Positions 16,369 through 25,519 of a stretch of DNA of 64,000 nucleotides are shown here, in pieces. The stretch is from assembly GCA_002968845.1 (NCBI GenBank), contig PVBG01000009.1, positions 147,545-211,544 on the forward strand, read 5' to 3'. The notes below the pieces were generated by a model, which made no database searches, had not been told where the DNA came from, and was given only the letters and a program-made list of their open reading frames with translations. Numbering within the stretch: the first letter of the stretch is position 1; the number at the start of each line of letters is the position of its first letter. The DNA comes from Neorhizobium tomejilense. Its GTDB lineage: Bacteria > Pseudomonadota > Alphaproteobacteria > Rhizobiales > Rhizobiaceae. Made by a program: the position numbers and the translations under genes.

Positions 16369-17052
16369 ATGCTTATGCCGATTTTGACCTGGTTGAGGTC
16401 GTCGGGCCCGACCTGGCACTACAAGCGCATCTGGCTCGATGCACTGATCGTCACCCTTTGCCTGAACGTTCTGGCTTGGATGGTTTTTTCGAAGATGGGT
16501 ATGACCACCCGCGCCATCTTCAATGAAGACGGCCCCATCGAAGACATTCAGTCTGCTTCGCTTGCCATCGCCGCCCTTTTTGCCGTCATGGCGGCATTGG
16601 GGACGCGGATATTGGCCCGGTTCGTCGCAATCACGACAGCCTGCATCTCCATCATCTTCTTCATGCGAGAGATGCCACTATGCCGCGACAATGTGACAGT
16701 TTATTGCGTGTCGAAGACTTGGCTGCCGATTATTATCGGCGCGACCGCTCTCATCCTGCTGATCGCGACGATCGTGTTCGAATATCGCCATAGAGGAGGT
16801 CTTCTCCGAGCCATTCACCCGCGCCTCTCCTGGCCGCTGGCCCTGATTGCCGCCGCTCTCGCCTGCAGCCAATTTGCCGAGCATTTCGATATTGTCGTGA
16901 TGGAGGAGAGCATCGAATCCTACGGCTTCATGATCCTGACCCTGAGCTCGATCTGGCTTTTCCGCTTCTCCCGCACCCAGCATCTTCCACCGCTCAGAAC
17001 CCGAGCCAAAGCCAGCCTCCATAGGGTGAAACACGTATTCTTGCACCATTGA
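16369..17052 (+). CDS. hypothetical six-TM membrane protein
   Basis: A 227-residue integral membrane protein with about six hydrophobic helices (near residues 23-41, 58-80, 84-102, 118-140, 152-170 and 183-199) and a basic C-terminal tail (RTRAKASLHRVKHVFLHH). A GGAAAG SD precedes ATG 16369. No family is recognised and no catalytic motif stands out beyond the loop REMPLCRDNVTVYCVSK with two cysteines. It sits between purL and bolA, which are often close neighbours in rhizobia, so it may be a lineage-specific insertion. Confidence 0.7.
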   Translation: MLMPILTWLRSSGPTWHYKRIWLDALIVTLCLNVLAWMVFSKMGMTTRAIFNEDGPIEDIQSASLAIAALFAVMAALGTRILARFVAITTACISIIFFMREMPLCRDNVTVYCVSKTWLPIIIGATALILLIATIVFEYRHRGGLLRAIHPRLSWPLALIAAALACSQFAEHFDIVVMEESIESYGFMILTLSSIWLFRFSRTQHLPPLRTRAKASLHRVKHVFLHH

Positions 17053-17160
17053 GGCGGAGCTGTTGGATCCAGCTTTGACCGGAGAGCAGCTTTGAGGCAG
17101 TGTATCCTGACAAAAGGTTCCGCGGTTTTGAGTCCGCGGAGAGAGAAAAGGGATGACATC

Positions 17161-17397
17161 ATGGCTATGAGACCCGGTGAAATCGAAGACCTGATCAAGG
17201 CCGGCATTCCCGGTGCCAAGGTCACCATCCGGGATCTTGCTGGCGACGGCGACCATTATGCCGCGGAAGTGGTGGCAGAAGCGTTCCGGGGAAAAAGCCG
17301 GGTGCAGCAGCACCAGATGGTCTACGAGGCCCTGAAGGGCAATATGGGCGGCGTGCTCCACGCGCTGGCATTACAGACTTCGGCTCCGGCGGAGTGA
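17161..17397 (+). CDS. BolA family protein
   Basis: A 78-residue BolA-like protein: the N-terminal MRPGEIEDLIKAGIPGAKVTIRDLAGDGDHYAAEV and the helix-turn region KSRVQQHQMVYEAL, with the conserved histidine in QQHQMVY, typical of the BolA2/IbaG branch. BolA proteins bind monothiol glutaredoxins and [2Fe-2S] clusters. The matching CGFS glutaredoxin lies 0.4 kb downstream, and a small basic protein is encoded between them. Confidence 0.93.
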   Translation: MAMRPGEIEDLIKAGIPGAKVTIRDLAGDGDHYAAEVVAEAFRGKSRVQQHQMVYEALKGNMGGVLHALALQTSAPAE

Positions 17398-17400
17398 GCG

Positions 17401-17649
17401 ATGGCTGACCTGATCAAGGAGATCGTTACCGGCCTCGTTGAAACTGCCCTGAAGGAACTTCTCGGCAAGTCGCATGGCCGCACGCCGGCCAAACGCAAGA
17501 AGCGGCAGATCCGCTCGGCCACTACCGGGCGTTTCGCCAGGAAGACTGCGCGCACCAAGACCACAGCCAGACGTGCAGCGAAGCCGGCGACGAAACAGGT
17601 GAGCCGTCGGCGCACGACGGCAAGCCGCAGCAAGCAGCGCAGCCGCTGA
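17401..17649 (+). CDS. small basic protein between bolA and grxD
   Basis: An 82-residue protein whose ATG is 3 bp after the bolA stop, with the SD (GGCGGAG) inside the bolA end, so it is coupled. The first 22 residues (MADLIKEIVTGLVETALKELLG) can form an amphipathic helix; the rest is Arg/Lys/Thr/Ala-rich (TARRAAKPATKQ, SRRRTTASRSKQRSR), like histone H1-type tails. No named family is recognised. Nucleic acid binding is an inference from composition. The reading frame is open with normal codon use, so I think it is real. Confidence 0.65.
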   Translation: MADLIKEIVTGLVETALKELLGKSHGRTPAKRKKRQIRSATTGRFARKTARTKTTARRAAKPATKQVSRRRTTASRSKQRSR

Positions 17650-17806
17650 CCTCAATGTACCCGGTCCATGGGGTTAAACGGCAGTCATGCGAGGCAATAA
17701 GCGCTTTCCAACGGACTATTCCGCTGGAATTCCCGATGCCACGTTGCTATTTAAGGCAGATGACGCAGCGCAGCGGCCCTTGAAACCGCATGTGAAAGGA
17801 TAGGAC

Positions 17807-18142
17807 ATGAGCGGAATTACCGATTTTATCGCCAACGAAGTGAAGACCAATGATGTGGTTCTCTTCATGAAGGGCACCCCGCAGTTCCCGCAGTGTGGTT
17901 TCTCGGGCCAGGTCGTGCAGATTCTCGACTATCTCGGCCTGGACTACAAGGGTGTGAACGTGCTCGCCGATGCGGAAATCCGCCAGGGCATCAAGGACTA
18001 TTCCAACTGGCCGACCATTCCGCAGCTTTACGTCAAGGGCGAATTCATCGGCGGTTGCGATATCGTCCGCGAGATGTTCCAGTCCGGCGAACTGCAGACT
18101 CACCTGCAGGAACAGGGCATCAGCGTCCGCGGCGCGGCCTGA
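17807..18142 (+). CDS. grxD: monothiol glutaredoxin (Grx4/CGFS type)
   Basis: A 111-residue CGFS glutaredoxin. The active site is PQCGFS (Cys30), with the glutathione-binding KGTPQFPQ and [19 protein letters not shown]. It carries and transfers [2Fe-2S] clusters, usually as a complex with BolA, whose gene is just upstream. A 157 bp gap separates it from the small basic protein gene, so it may have its own promoter. A strong terminator follows. Confidence 0.96.
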   Translation: MSGITDFIANEVKTNDVVLFMKGTPQFPQCGFSGQVVQILDYLGLDYKGVNVLADAEIRQGIKDYSNWPTIPQLYVKGEFIGGCDIVREMFQSGELQTHLQEQGISVRGAA

Positions 18143-18184
18143 GATCTTCCGGGCTCCGGTCCGGGATTTTTATAAGACATTTTC

Positions 18185-18214
18185 AAGGCGCCGCTCCCAA
18201 CGGCGCCTTTCACG
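18185..18214 (+). terminator. intrinsic terminator after grxD
   Basis: Nine-bp stem AAGGCGCCG / CGGCGCCTT with a 7-nt loop, followed by a T-rich tract. A weaker hairpin (CCGGGC / GTCCGGG) lies at about 18150-18166. Confidence 0.75.
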
Positions 18215-18233
18215 TTGTTTTTAGGAAGCTGCT

Positions 18234-19481
18234 GTGACCAATCCTTCACAAACGGCCCCAGACCGCCTGCGCGGCATGGGCCGGGTCGAATTCATCGCGA
18301 TGATGGCGATGTTGATGGCCATCAATTCGCTCGCCATCGACATCATGCTCCCTGGCCTGCAGGAGATCGGCGCCTCGCTCGGCGTCGTCAACGAGAACCA
18401 TCGGCAATATGTAGTCTCAGCCTATCTCTTCGGCCTCGGCGCTGCGCAGATCATCTACGGATCGATCTCCGACCGTTTCGGTCGCAGGAACCCAATGCTC
18501 TTCGGCCTCGGCCTCTATTTCGTCTGCGCGGTCGGTGCCGTCGTCGCGCCATCGTTCGGAGCGCTGCTGGCCCTTCGCTTCATCCAGGGTGCCGGAGCGG
18601 CCGCAACACGGGTGATTTCCATCTCGATCGTGCGCGACGTATACGGCGGTCGCGCCATGGCGGAAGTCATGTCGCTAATCATGATGGTCTTCATGGTCGT
18701 ACCGGTCATCGCGCCGGCAACAGGCCAGGTGATCATGCTGTTCGGCAACTGGCACCTGATTTTCGTGTTCATGGCAGTCGCCGCGCTCGGCATCGGCTTC
18801 TGGATGTATTCGCGCCTTCCGGAAACACTCGATCCGGCCGATGTGCGTCCCTTCACCATTTCCTCTATCCTGCACGCCTTCCAGATGGTTCTGACCAATC
18901 GCCTCGCCCTCTGCTACACGATTGCCAGCACATTCATCTTCGGCGCCCTGTTCGGCTTCATCAATTCGGCCCAACAGATTTATGTCGGGATCTACGACGT
19001 CGGCGTCTGGTTTCCGGTGGTCTTTGCCTGCGTGGCGGTGTTCATGTCTGCCGCATCCTTCCTGAACGCCAAGTTTGTTGGGCGTTTCGGCATGCGGCGC
19101 CTTTCGCACGGCTCGCTGTTTGGCTTTATCGGCATCACGCTCGTTTGGATGCTCGTGCAGATCTTCGGGCCTCAACCCATGCCGCTCGTGATCTTCATCG
19201 TGTTCTTCGGGCTCGCCATGTTCCAGTTCGGCTGGATCGGCTCGAACTTCAATTCGCTCGCCATGGAGCCGCTTGGCCATGTCGCCGGAACGGCGTCAGC
19301 CGTCCTCGGCTTCATGAGCACGGTCGGTGGCGCGCTGATTGGCGTCGCGATCGGCCAGGCCTTCGACGGTACGGCCCTGCCCCTGGTCGCAGGCTTCTTC
19401 ACCGTCTCGATCATCGGACTGATCTTCGTGCTGATCGGCGAGAAGGGAAAGCTCTTCCAACCGCATAATCCGAAGATCTGA
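18234..19481 (+). CDS. Bcr/CflA family multidrug efflux MFS transporter
   Basis: A 415-residue 12-TM major facilitator of the drug:H+ antiporter (DHA1) group. It starts at GTG 18234 after TTAGGAAG. Signatures: AIDIMLPGLQEIGASLGV in TM1, the motif A loop GSISDRFGRRNPMLFG between TM2 and TM3, and the motif C-like region VVPVIAPATGQ in TM5, which marks exporters. Its substrates cannot be told from sequence. Confidence 0.92.
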   Translation: MTNPSQTAPDRLRGMGRVEFIAMMAMLMAINSLAIDIMLPGLQEIGASLGVVNENHRQYVVSAYLFGLGAAQIIYGSISDRFGRRNPMLFGLGLYFVCAVGAVVAPSFGALLALRFIQGAGAAATRVISISIVRDVYGGRAMAEVMSLIMMVFMVVPVIAPATGQVIMLFGNWHLIFVFMAVAALGIGFWMYSRLPETLDPADVRPFTISSILHAFQMVLTNRLALCYTIASTFIFGALFGFINSAQQIYVGIYDVGVWFPVVFACVAVFMSAASFLNAKFVGRFGMRRLSHGSLFGFIGITLVWMLVQIFGPQPMPLVIFIVFFGLAMFQFGWIGSNFNSLAMEPLGHVAGTASAVLGFMSTVGGALIGVAIGQAFDGTALPLVAGFFTVSIIGLIFVLIGEKGKLFQPHNPKI

Positions 19482-19502
19482 GCTACAGTCCCCAACGAAA
19501 AC

Positions 19503-19525
19503 GGCCGGAGCGATCCGGCCTTTTT
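19503..19525 (+). terminator. intrinsic terminator after the MFS efflux gene
   Basis: Stem GGCCGGA / TCCGGCC with a GCGA tetraloop, followed by TTTTT. It lies between convergent genes. Confidence 0.85.
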
Positions 19526-19544
19526 CTTGTTGATGGCCGCTATT

Positions 19545-20369
19545 TCAGTGGCCGATGATCTCGTTGCGCAGCATCTGCCAGCTTTCCTTGTCGGTGGCGA
19601 GCAACAGGCCGCCGTCGACATGGTGCGGCATGTAAGGGGAGCCGTCGAAGCGCGCCACGTAACCGCCAGCCTCCGTGCCGATCAGCGTGCCGGCCAGATG
19701 GTCCCAGGGCATCAGCTTGTTGTAGAGCACGAACTGCACATGCCCGCCGGCGAACGTGCGGTATTCGTGAGCCGAGCAGCGATAATTGGCGAAGAACCGG
19801 ACCTTGGCGAGATTGCCGAGGATCCGTTCCCGCTCGCCGCCGAAGAAATATCCGGGCGATGCCATGCCGATCATGGCTTCGATCGGCCGGGCGTCGGCGA
19901 CCGAAAGCCGGATCGCCTCGCCGTCCGGCCGCCGCATGAACGCGCCGGCGCCCTTTTCCGCCATGACCCAGTCGTCGCCCATCGGATCGTAGATGATCCC
20001 GGCGACCGTCTCGCCCTTCCAGACGACGGAGGCCATGACGCCGAAGGCGGGGATGCCCGAGGCGAAGTTGAAGGTGCCGTCGACCGGATCGACGACCACC
20101 GCGAAATCCGCATCGGCGAGCTTGGCGAGCAGCGACGGATCGGCCGCCACCGATTCTTCGCCGACGAAGAGCGCACCGGGCGCGAAGGCTTCGAGCTCTC
20201 GGCGGATCATCCGCTCGGCGGCTTCGTCGGCCTCGGTCACCAGGTCGGACGGCTCGCTCTTTGAACGTACATCGGCGCTGCTGAGTCGCCGGAAACGCGG
20301 CAGGATTTCGGCCTTGGCGGCAAGGCGCAGAAGATCGGCAAGCTTCGTGATGTCGAGCGGAAGGGTCAT
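19545..20369 (-). CDS. inositol monophosphatase family protein
   Basis: A 274-residue Mg-dependent phosphatase of the FIG superfamily. Metal-site motifs are intact: SDLVTEADEAAER, FVGEES, VVVDPVDGTFNFASG and the C-terminal LMPWDHLAGTLIGTEAGG. Members act on inositol 1-phosphate, histidinol phosphate or PAP; the context (beside ttcA) does not decide. It is convergent with the MFS pump and 50 bp downstream of ttcA. Confidence 0.92.
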   Translation of the reverse strand: MTLPLDITKLADLLRLAAKAEILPRFRRLSSADVRSKSEPSDLVTEADEAAERMIRRELEAFAPGALFVGEESVAADPSLLAKLADADFAVVVDPVDGTFNFASGIPAFGVMASVVWKGETVAGIIYDPMGDDWVMAEKGAGAFMRRPDGEAIRLSVADARPIEAMIGMASPGYFFGGERERILGNLAKVRFFANYRCSAHEYRTFAGGHVQFVLYNKLMPWDHLAGTLIGTEAGGYVARFDGSPYMPHHVDGGLLLATDKESWQMLRNEIIGH

Positions 20370-20419
20370 GACATGGTCTCTTGGGGGATTGGTGCGGGAA
20401 GACTGGGTTCGGGAGGAAT

Positions 20420-21286
20420 TCAGAGACTTTGGGTGGCCTGCAGGCGGGAAAAATCGAAGAGTTTCGGGTCGAGCAGGTGCGACGAGTTCACGTGGGCGAG
20501 CGCGCGCAGCATCGTATCCTTGCGGCCCGGCATGCGGGCCTCGATATCGGCAAGCATCGCCTTCATGGAATTGCGCTGCAGGCCATCCTGCGAGCCGCAG
20601 AGATCACACGGAATGATCGGGAACTGCATGGCGGCGGCAAATTTGGCCAGATCGTCCTCGGCGCAATAGGCAAGCGGCCTCAGCACCATCACGTCGCCCT
20701 CGTCGTTCAAGAGCTTTGCCGGCATGCCCGCGAGCCTGCCGCCATGGAAAAAATTCATGAAAAAGGTTTCGAGTATGTCTTCCCGGTGATGGCCGAGCAC
20801 CAGAGCATCGCAGCCCTCTTCGCGGGCGATCCGGTAGAGGTTGCCGCGCCGCAGCCTGGAACAGAGCGAACAATAGGTGGCGCCTTCGGGGACCTTTTCC
20901 TTCACGATCGAATAGGTATCGCGATATTCGATGCGATGCTTCACGCCGATCGAGGCGAGGTAGTCCGGCAGGACGTGTTTGGGGAAGTTCGGCTGGCCCT
21001 GGTCGAGATTGCAGGCAAGGAGTTCCACGGGCAGCAGGCCGCGCCATTGCAGGTCGAGCAGCACGGCGAGCAGCGAATAGGAATCCTTGCCGCCGGAGAG
21101 ACCAACCAGCCAGCGTTTCTGGCCGTTCAGCATGCCAAAATCGTCGAAGGCCTGACGCACCTGCCGGAGCAGGCGCTTGCGCAGCTTGTTGAACGAGACC
21201 GAGCTCGGCGCATCCCTAAAGAGCGTCGGCACGAGGCCGTTTTCGACCTCGTTCAGCTCGTCGTCGATCTTGGCCGTCATGCCCAT
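20420..21286 (-). CDS. ttcA: tRNA 2-thiocytidine(32) synthetase TtcA
   Basis: A 288-residue PP-loop ATPase that thiolates C32 of certain tRNAs using an Fe-S cluster. The PP-loop is [13 protein letters not shown], the cluster cysteines include [10 protein letters not shown] and a later CDLCGSQ, and [20 protein letters not shown] is conserved. The start at 21286 ([10 protein letters not shown]) has a nearby second ATG; either gives a normal length. It lies between alaS and the phosphatase gene on the same strand, with the alaS terminator just upstream. Confidence 0.95.
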   Translation of the reverse strand: MGMTAKIDDELNEVENGLVPTLFRDAPSSVSFNKLRKRLLRQVRQAFDDFGMLNGQKRWLVGLSGGKDSYSLLAVLLDLQWRGLLPVELLACNLDQGQPNFPKHVLPDYLASIGVKHRIEYRDTYSIVKEKVPEGATYCSLCSRLRRGNLYRIAREEGCDALVLGHHREDILETFFMNFFHGGRLAGMPAKLLNDEGDVMVLRPLAYCAEDDLAKFAAAMQFPIIPCDLCGSQDGLQRNSMKAMLADIEARMPGRKDTMLRALAHVNSSHLLDPKLFDFSRLQATQSL

Positions 21287-21307
21287 TGGTCTTCCTTTGA
21301 AACCGAA

Positions 21308-21326
21308 AAGCGGGCTATGCCCGCTT
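21308..21326 (-). terminator. terminator downstream of alaS
   Basis: Perfect 8 bp stem AAGCGGGC / GCCCGCTT with a 3-nt loop, 14 bp past the alaS stop. On the minus strand it is followed by TTCGG, so the T run is short. Confidence 0.65.
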
Positions 21327-21339
21327 CTGGTGTTTGTCG

Positions 21340-24000
21340 TCAGGCGCCGAGAGCGGCTGCCACCGCGTCGAGCGCCTCGCTCGCCTTGGCCCCATCGGGC
21401 CCGCCGGCCTGGGCCATGTCCGGACGGCCGCCGCCGCCCTTGCCGCCAAGCGCCACGGATGCGATGCGGACCAGATCCACGGCGCTGAAGCGGTCGACCA
21501 GGTCAGGCGTCACCGCAACCACGGCGCTTGCCTTGCCGTCGTCCGAAACACCGATCAAGGTGACGACGCCGGAGCCGAGGCTCGCCTTGCCTTCATCCGC
21601 CAGGCCCTTGAGGTCCTTGGCATCGATGCCGTTGAGCGCCTTGCCCATGAACTTGATGCCGCCGATCTCTTTGAAATCGCCGGCCGAACCGCCCTGCCCG
21701 CCGCCCATCGCAAGCCGGCGCTTGGCATCCGCCAGTTCCTTCTCGAGCTTGCGGCGCTCGTCGATCAGCGCTTCGACGCGCGAAACCAATTCCGCCGGCT
21801 GCACCTTCAAGGCGCCTGCGAGCGTTTTCACGCGCTCGTCCTGTTCGGCGAGATAAGCCCGTGCAGCCTCGCCCGTCACGGCTTCGACACGGCGAACGCC
21901 AGCGCCGACCGCGCTTTCGCCGAGAACGCGGACAAGGCCGATATCGCCGGTCGCGTTGACATGCGTGCCGCCGCAGAGCTCGACTGAATAGGGCTTGCCG
22001 GCCTTCGGACCTTCGATCGCCTTGCCCATCGCAACGACGCGAACTTCATCGCCGTATTTTTCGCCGAACAGCGCCATGGCACCCTCGGCGATCGCGTCGT
22101 CGACGCTCATCAGGCGGGTCGTGACCGGTGCATTTTGCAGGATGATGGCATTTGCCATGTCCTCGACCTTCTGCAACTCCTCGGCCGACATTGGCTTGGG
22201 ATGCGAGACGTCGAAACGCAGCCGCTCGGGCGCTACCAGCGAACCCTTCTGGGCCACGTGGGTGCCGAGCACCTCACGAAGCGCTTCATGCAGCAGATGG
22301 GTGGCCGAATGGTTGGAACGCAGGCGCGAACGGCGGACGTGATCAACCGTCAGCGCCACCGCATCACCGACCTTCAACGTGCCCTCAGTGACGGTTGTGA
22401 TGTGGACGAACAGGCCCTCGCCCTTCTTCTGGGTATCCGAGACATCGAGCTTGCCATTGTCGGTCGAGATTACGCCGGTATCGCCCATCTGGCCGCCGGA
22501 TTCGCCGTAGAACGGCGTCTGGTTGACGACGACCTGCACCTGTTCGCCGGCGGAGGCGCTGTCGACAGCCTTGCCGTCGCGGACGATCGCCTGCACCACG
22601 CCTTCGGCCGTTTCAGTGTCGTAGCCGAGGAACTCGGTCGCGCCGTGCTTTTCCCTGAGCTCGAACCAGATCGTTTCCGTCGCCTTGTCGCCGGAACCGG
22701 TCCAGTGCGAGCGGGCTTCCGCCTTCTGGCGCTGCATGGCGTCGGTGAAACCGGAAATATCGACGCCGATTTCGCGGGCGCGCAAAGCGTCCTGCGTCAG
22801 ATCGAGCGGGAAACCGTAGGTGTCGTAGAGCTTGAAGGCGGTTTCGCCATCGAGCATGTCGCCCTTGTGAAGCGTGTTCGTCGCGTCCGACAGCAGCGAG
22901 AGGCCGCGCTCCAGCGTCTTGCGAAAACGGTTTTCCTCGAGCTTCAGCGTTTCCGAAATCAGCGATTCCGCACGCACCAGTTCCGGATAGGCGCGGCCCA
23001 TCTGCTGGATGAGCGCCGGCAGCAGTTTCCAGAGCAGCGGATCGCGGGCGCCGAGAAGCTGCGCGTGGCGCATGGCGCGGCGCATGATGCGGCGGAGCAC
23101 ATAACCGCGGCCTTCGTTCGAGGGCAGAACGCCGTCGGCGATCAGGAAGGCGGAGGAGCGCAGATGGTCAGCGATGACGCGGTGGCTGCCGCGGTGCTCG
23201 CCTTCCGCCTTGATGCCGGTCGCCTCTTCCGAGGCTGAGATCAGCGCGCGGAACAGGTCGATGTCGTAATTGTCGTGCTGGCCCTGCAGAACGGCTGCAA
23301 CACGCTCCAGGCCCATGCCGGTGTCGATCGATGGGCGCGGCAGGTCGATCCGCTCTTCCTTCGTCACCTGCTCATACTGCATGAAGACGAGGTTCCAGAT
23401 CTCGATGAACCGGTCGCCGTCCTCTTCCGGCGAACCGGGAGGGCCGCCCCAGATATGGTCGCCATGGTCATAGAAGATTTCCGAGCACGGGCCGCAGGGA
23501 CCGGTATCGCCCATCGCCCAGAAATTGTCGCTGGTCGGAATGCGGATAATCCTGTCGTCCGAAAGACCGGCGATCTTCTTCCAGAGGTCGAAAGCCTCGT
23601 CATCGGTGTGGTAGACGGTGACCAGGAGACGCTTGGCGTCGAGGCCGAATTCCTTGGTGATCAGGTTCCAGGCAAGCTCGATCGCATTCGCCTTGAAATA
23701 GTCGCCGAACGAGAAATTGCCGAGCATCTCGAAGAAGGTGTGGTGACGAGCGGTATAACCGACATTGTCGAGGTCGTTATGCTTGCCACCGGCGCGAACG
23801 CATTTCTGTGCCGTCGTCGCGGTCGTATAGGGGCGTTTTTCAAGACCGGTGAACACGTTCTTGAACTGAACCATGCCGGCATTGGTGAACATCAGCGTCG
23901 GATCGTTGCGCGGCACCAGCGGACTGGAGGAGACGACCTCGTGTCCGTTCTTTCGGAAATAGTCGAGGAAGGTCGACCGGATTTCATTCACGCCGCTCAT
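21340..24000 (-). CDS. alaS: alanyl-tRNA synthetase
   Basis: An 886-residue class II synthetase. The N-terminal catalytic core begins [19 protein letters not shown] with [17 protein letters not shown]. The editing domain zinc site is present ([12 protein letters not shown] and the later [13 protein letters not shown]). A C-terminal DHHA1-type domain ends in [11 protein letters not shown]. It charges tRNA-Ala and clears misacylated Ser and Gly. It lies downstream of recA on the same strand, an arrangement found widely in alphaproteobacteria. Confidence 0.98.
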   Translation of the reverse strand: MSGVNEIRSTFLDYFRKNGHEVVSSSPLVPRNDPTLMFTNAGMVQFKNVFTGLEKRPYTTATTAQKCVRAGGKHNDLDNVGYTARHHTFFEMLGNFSFGDYFKANAIELAWNLITKEFGLDAKRLLVTVYHTDDEAFDLWKKIAGLSDDRIIRIPTSDNFWAMGDTGPCGPCSEIFYDHGDHIWGGPPGSPEEDGDRFIEIWNLVFMQYEQVTKEERIDLPRPSIDTGMGLERVAAVLQGQHDNYDIDLFRALISASEEATGIKAEGEHRGSHRVIADHLRSSAFLIADGVLPSNEGRGYVLRRIMRRAMRHAQLLGARDPLLWKLLPALIQQMGRAYPELVRAESLISETLKLEENRFRKTLERGLSLLSDATNTLHKGDMLDGETAFKLYDTYGFPLDLTQDALRAREIGVDISGFTDAMQRQKAEARSHWTGSGDKATETIWFELREKHGATEFLGYDTETAEGVVQAIVRDGKAVDSASAGEQVQVVVNQTPFYGESGGQMGDTGVISTDNGKLDVSDTQKKGEGLFVHITTVTEGTLKVGDAVALTVDHVRRSRLRSNHSATHLLHEALREVLGTHVAQKGSLVAPERLRFDVSHPKPMSAEELQKVEDMANAIILQNAPVTTRLMSVDDAIAEGAMALFGEKYGDEVRVVAMGKAIEGPKAGKPYSVELCGGTHVNATGDIGLVRVLGESAVGAGVRRVEAVTGEAARAYLAEQDERVKTLAGALKVQPAELVSRVEALIDERRKLEKELADAKRRLAMGGGQGGSAGDFKEIGGIKFMGKALNGIDAKDLKGLADEGKASLGSGVVTLIGVSDDGKASAVVAVTPDLVDRFSAVDLVRIASVALGGKGGGGRPDMAQAGGPDGAKASEALDAVAAALGA

Positions 24001-24185
24001 GCTACGCCCTTTTTACCGCCGGATGCGGTCCTATTATTCGAAAACCAAAGGCTTGTATCGCCGACACCCCCAACTGTCCAGCCGCCCCACCGCCTAACCG
24101 AACGAGAAACCGGCCGCACATCTTTCCATGCGCGACCGGTTCAAAAGCAATCAGCCGGAGAAAACTCCGAGTGCGGCGGGAAGGC

Positions 24186-25274
<1,089 letters not shown>

Positions 25275-25334
25275 CTGGTCCCACCTTTAGGTTATTGCCG
25301 CCGCGCACGCAATGAAGCAGCCGATAAAGGTGAT

Positions 25335-25349
25335 GTACCTATTTTGTTC
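25335..25349 (-). promoter_or_regulatory. second, imperfect SOS box in recA promoter
   Basis: On the minus strand it reads GAAC-AAAATAG-GTAC, one base off the GAAC-N7-GAAC alphaproteobacterial LexA box, 61-75 bp before the recA start. It overlaps a possible promoter (TTGTCA, 17 bp, TACATC). Confidence 0.5.
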
Positions 25350-25402
25350 TCATTTGACAAGAGTCGCTCAAGAGATTGAGTCAAAATAGATATTTCGATT
25401 TC

Positions 25403-25417
25403 GTTCTCAGGATGTTC
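25403..25417 (-). promoter_or_regulatory. LexA (SOS) box upstream of recA
   Basis: Perfect direct repeat GAAC-ATCCTGA-GAAC on the minus strand (GTTC-N7-GTTC on plus), 129-143 bp before the recA start. This is the LexA site form known from rhizobia and Rhodobacter. Confidence 0.75.
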
Positions 25418-25519
25418 ACGCCCGCCGAGGTGTGGAAAATTCCCGTTTGAAATCAAAGCTGCGCCGCAATTTGACGAGGAAATCGCGGCGTTTGAGATTT
25501 ATGAGAGACAATCCGATTC

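Noticed and set aside
24001..24185. Imperfect inverted repeat AACCGG...CCGGTT as the recA terminator.
   Set aside because: Stem interrupted and no clear T run on the minus strand; too weak to annotate.
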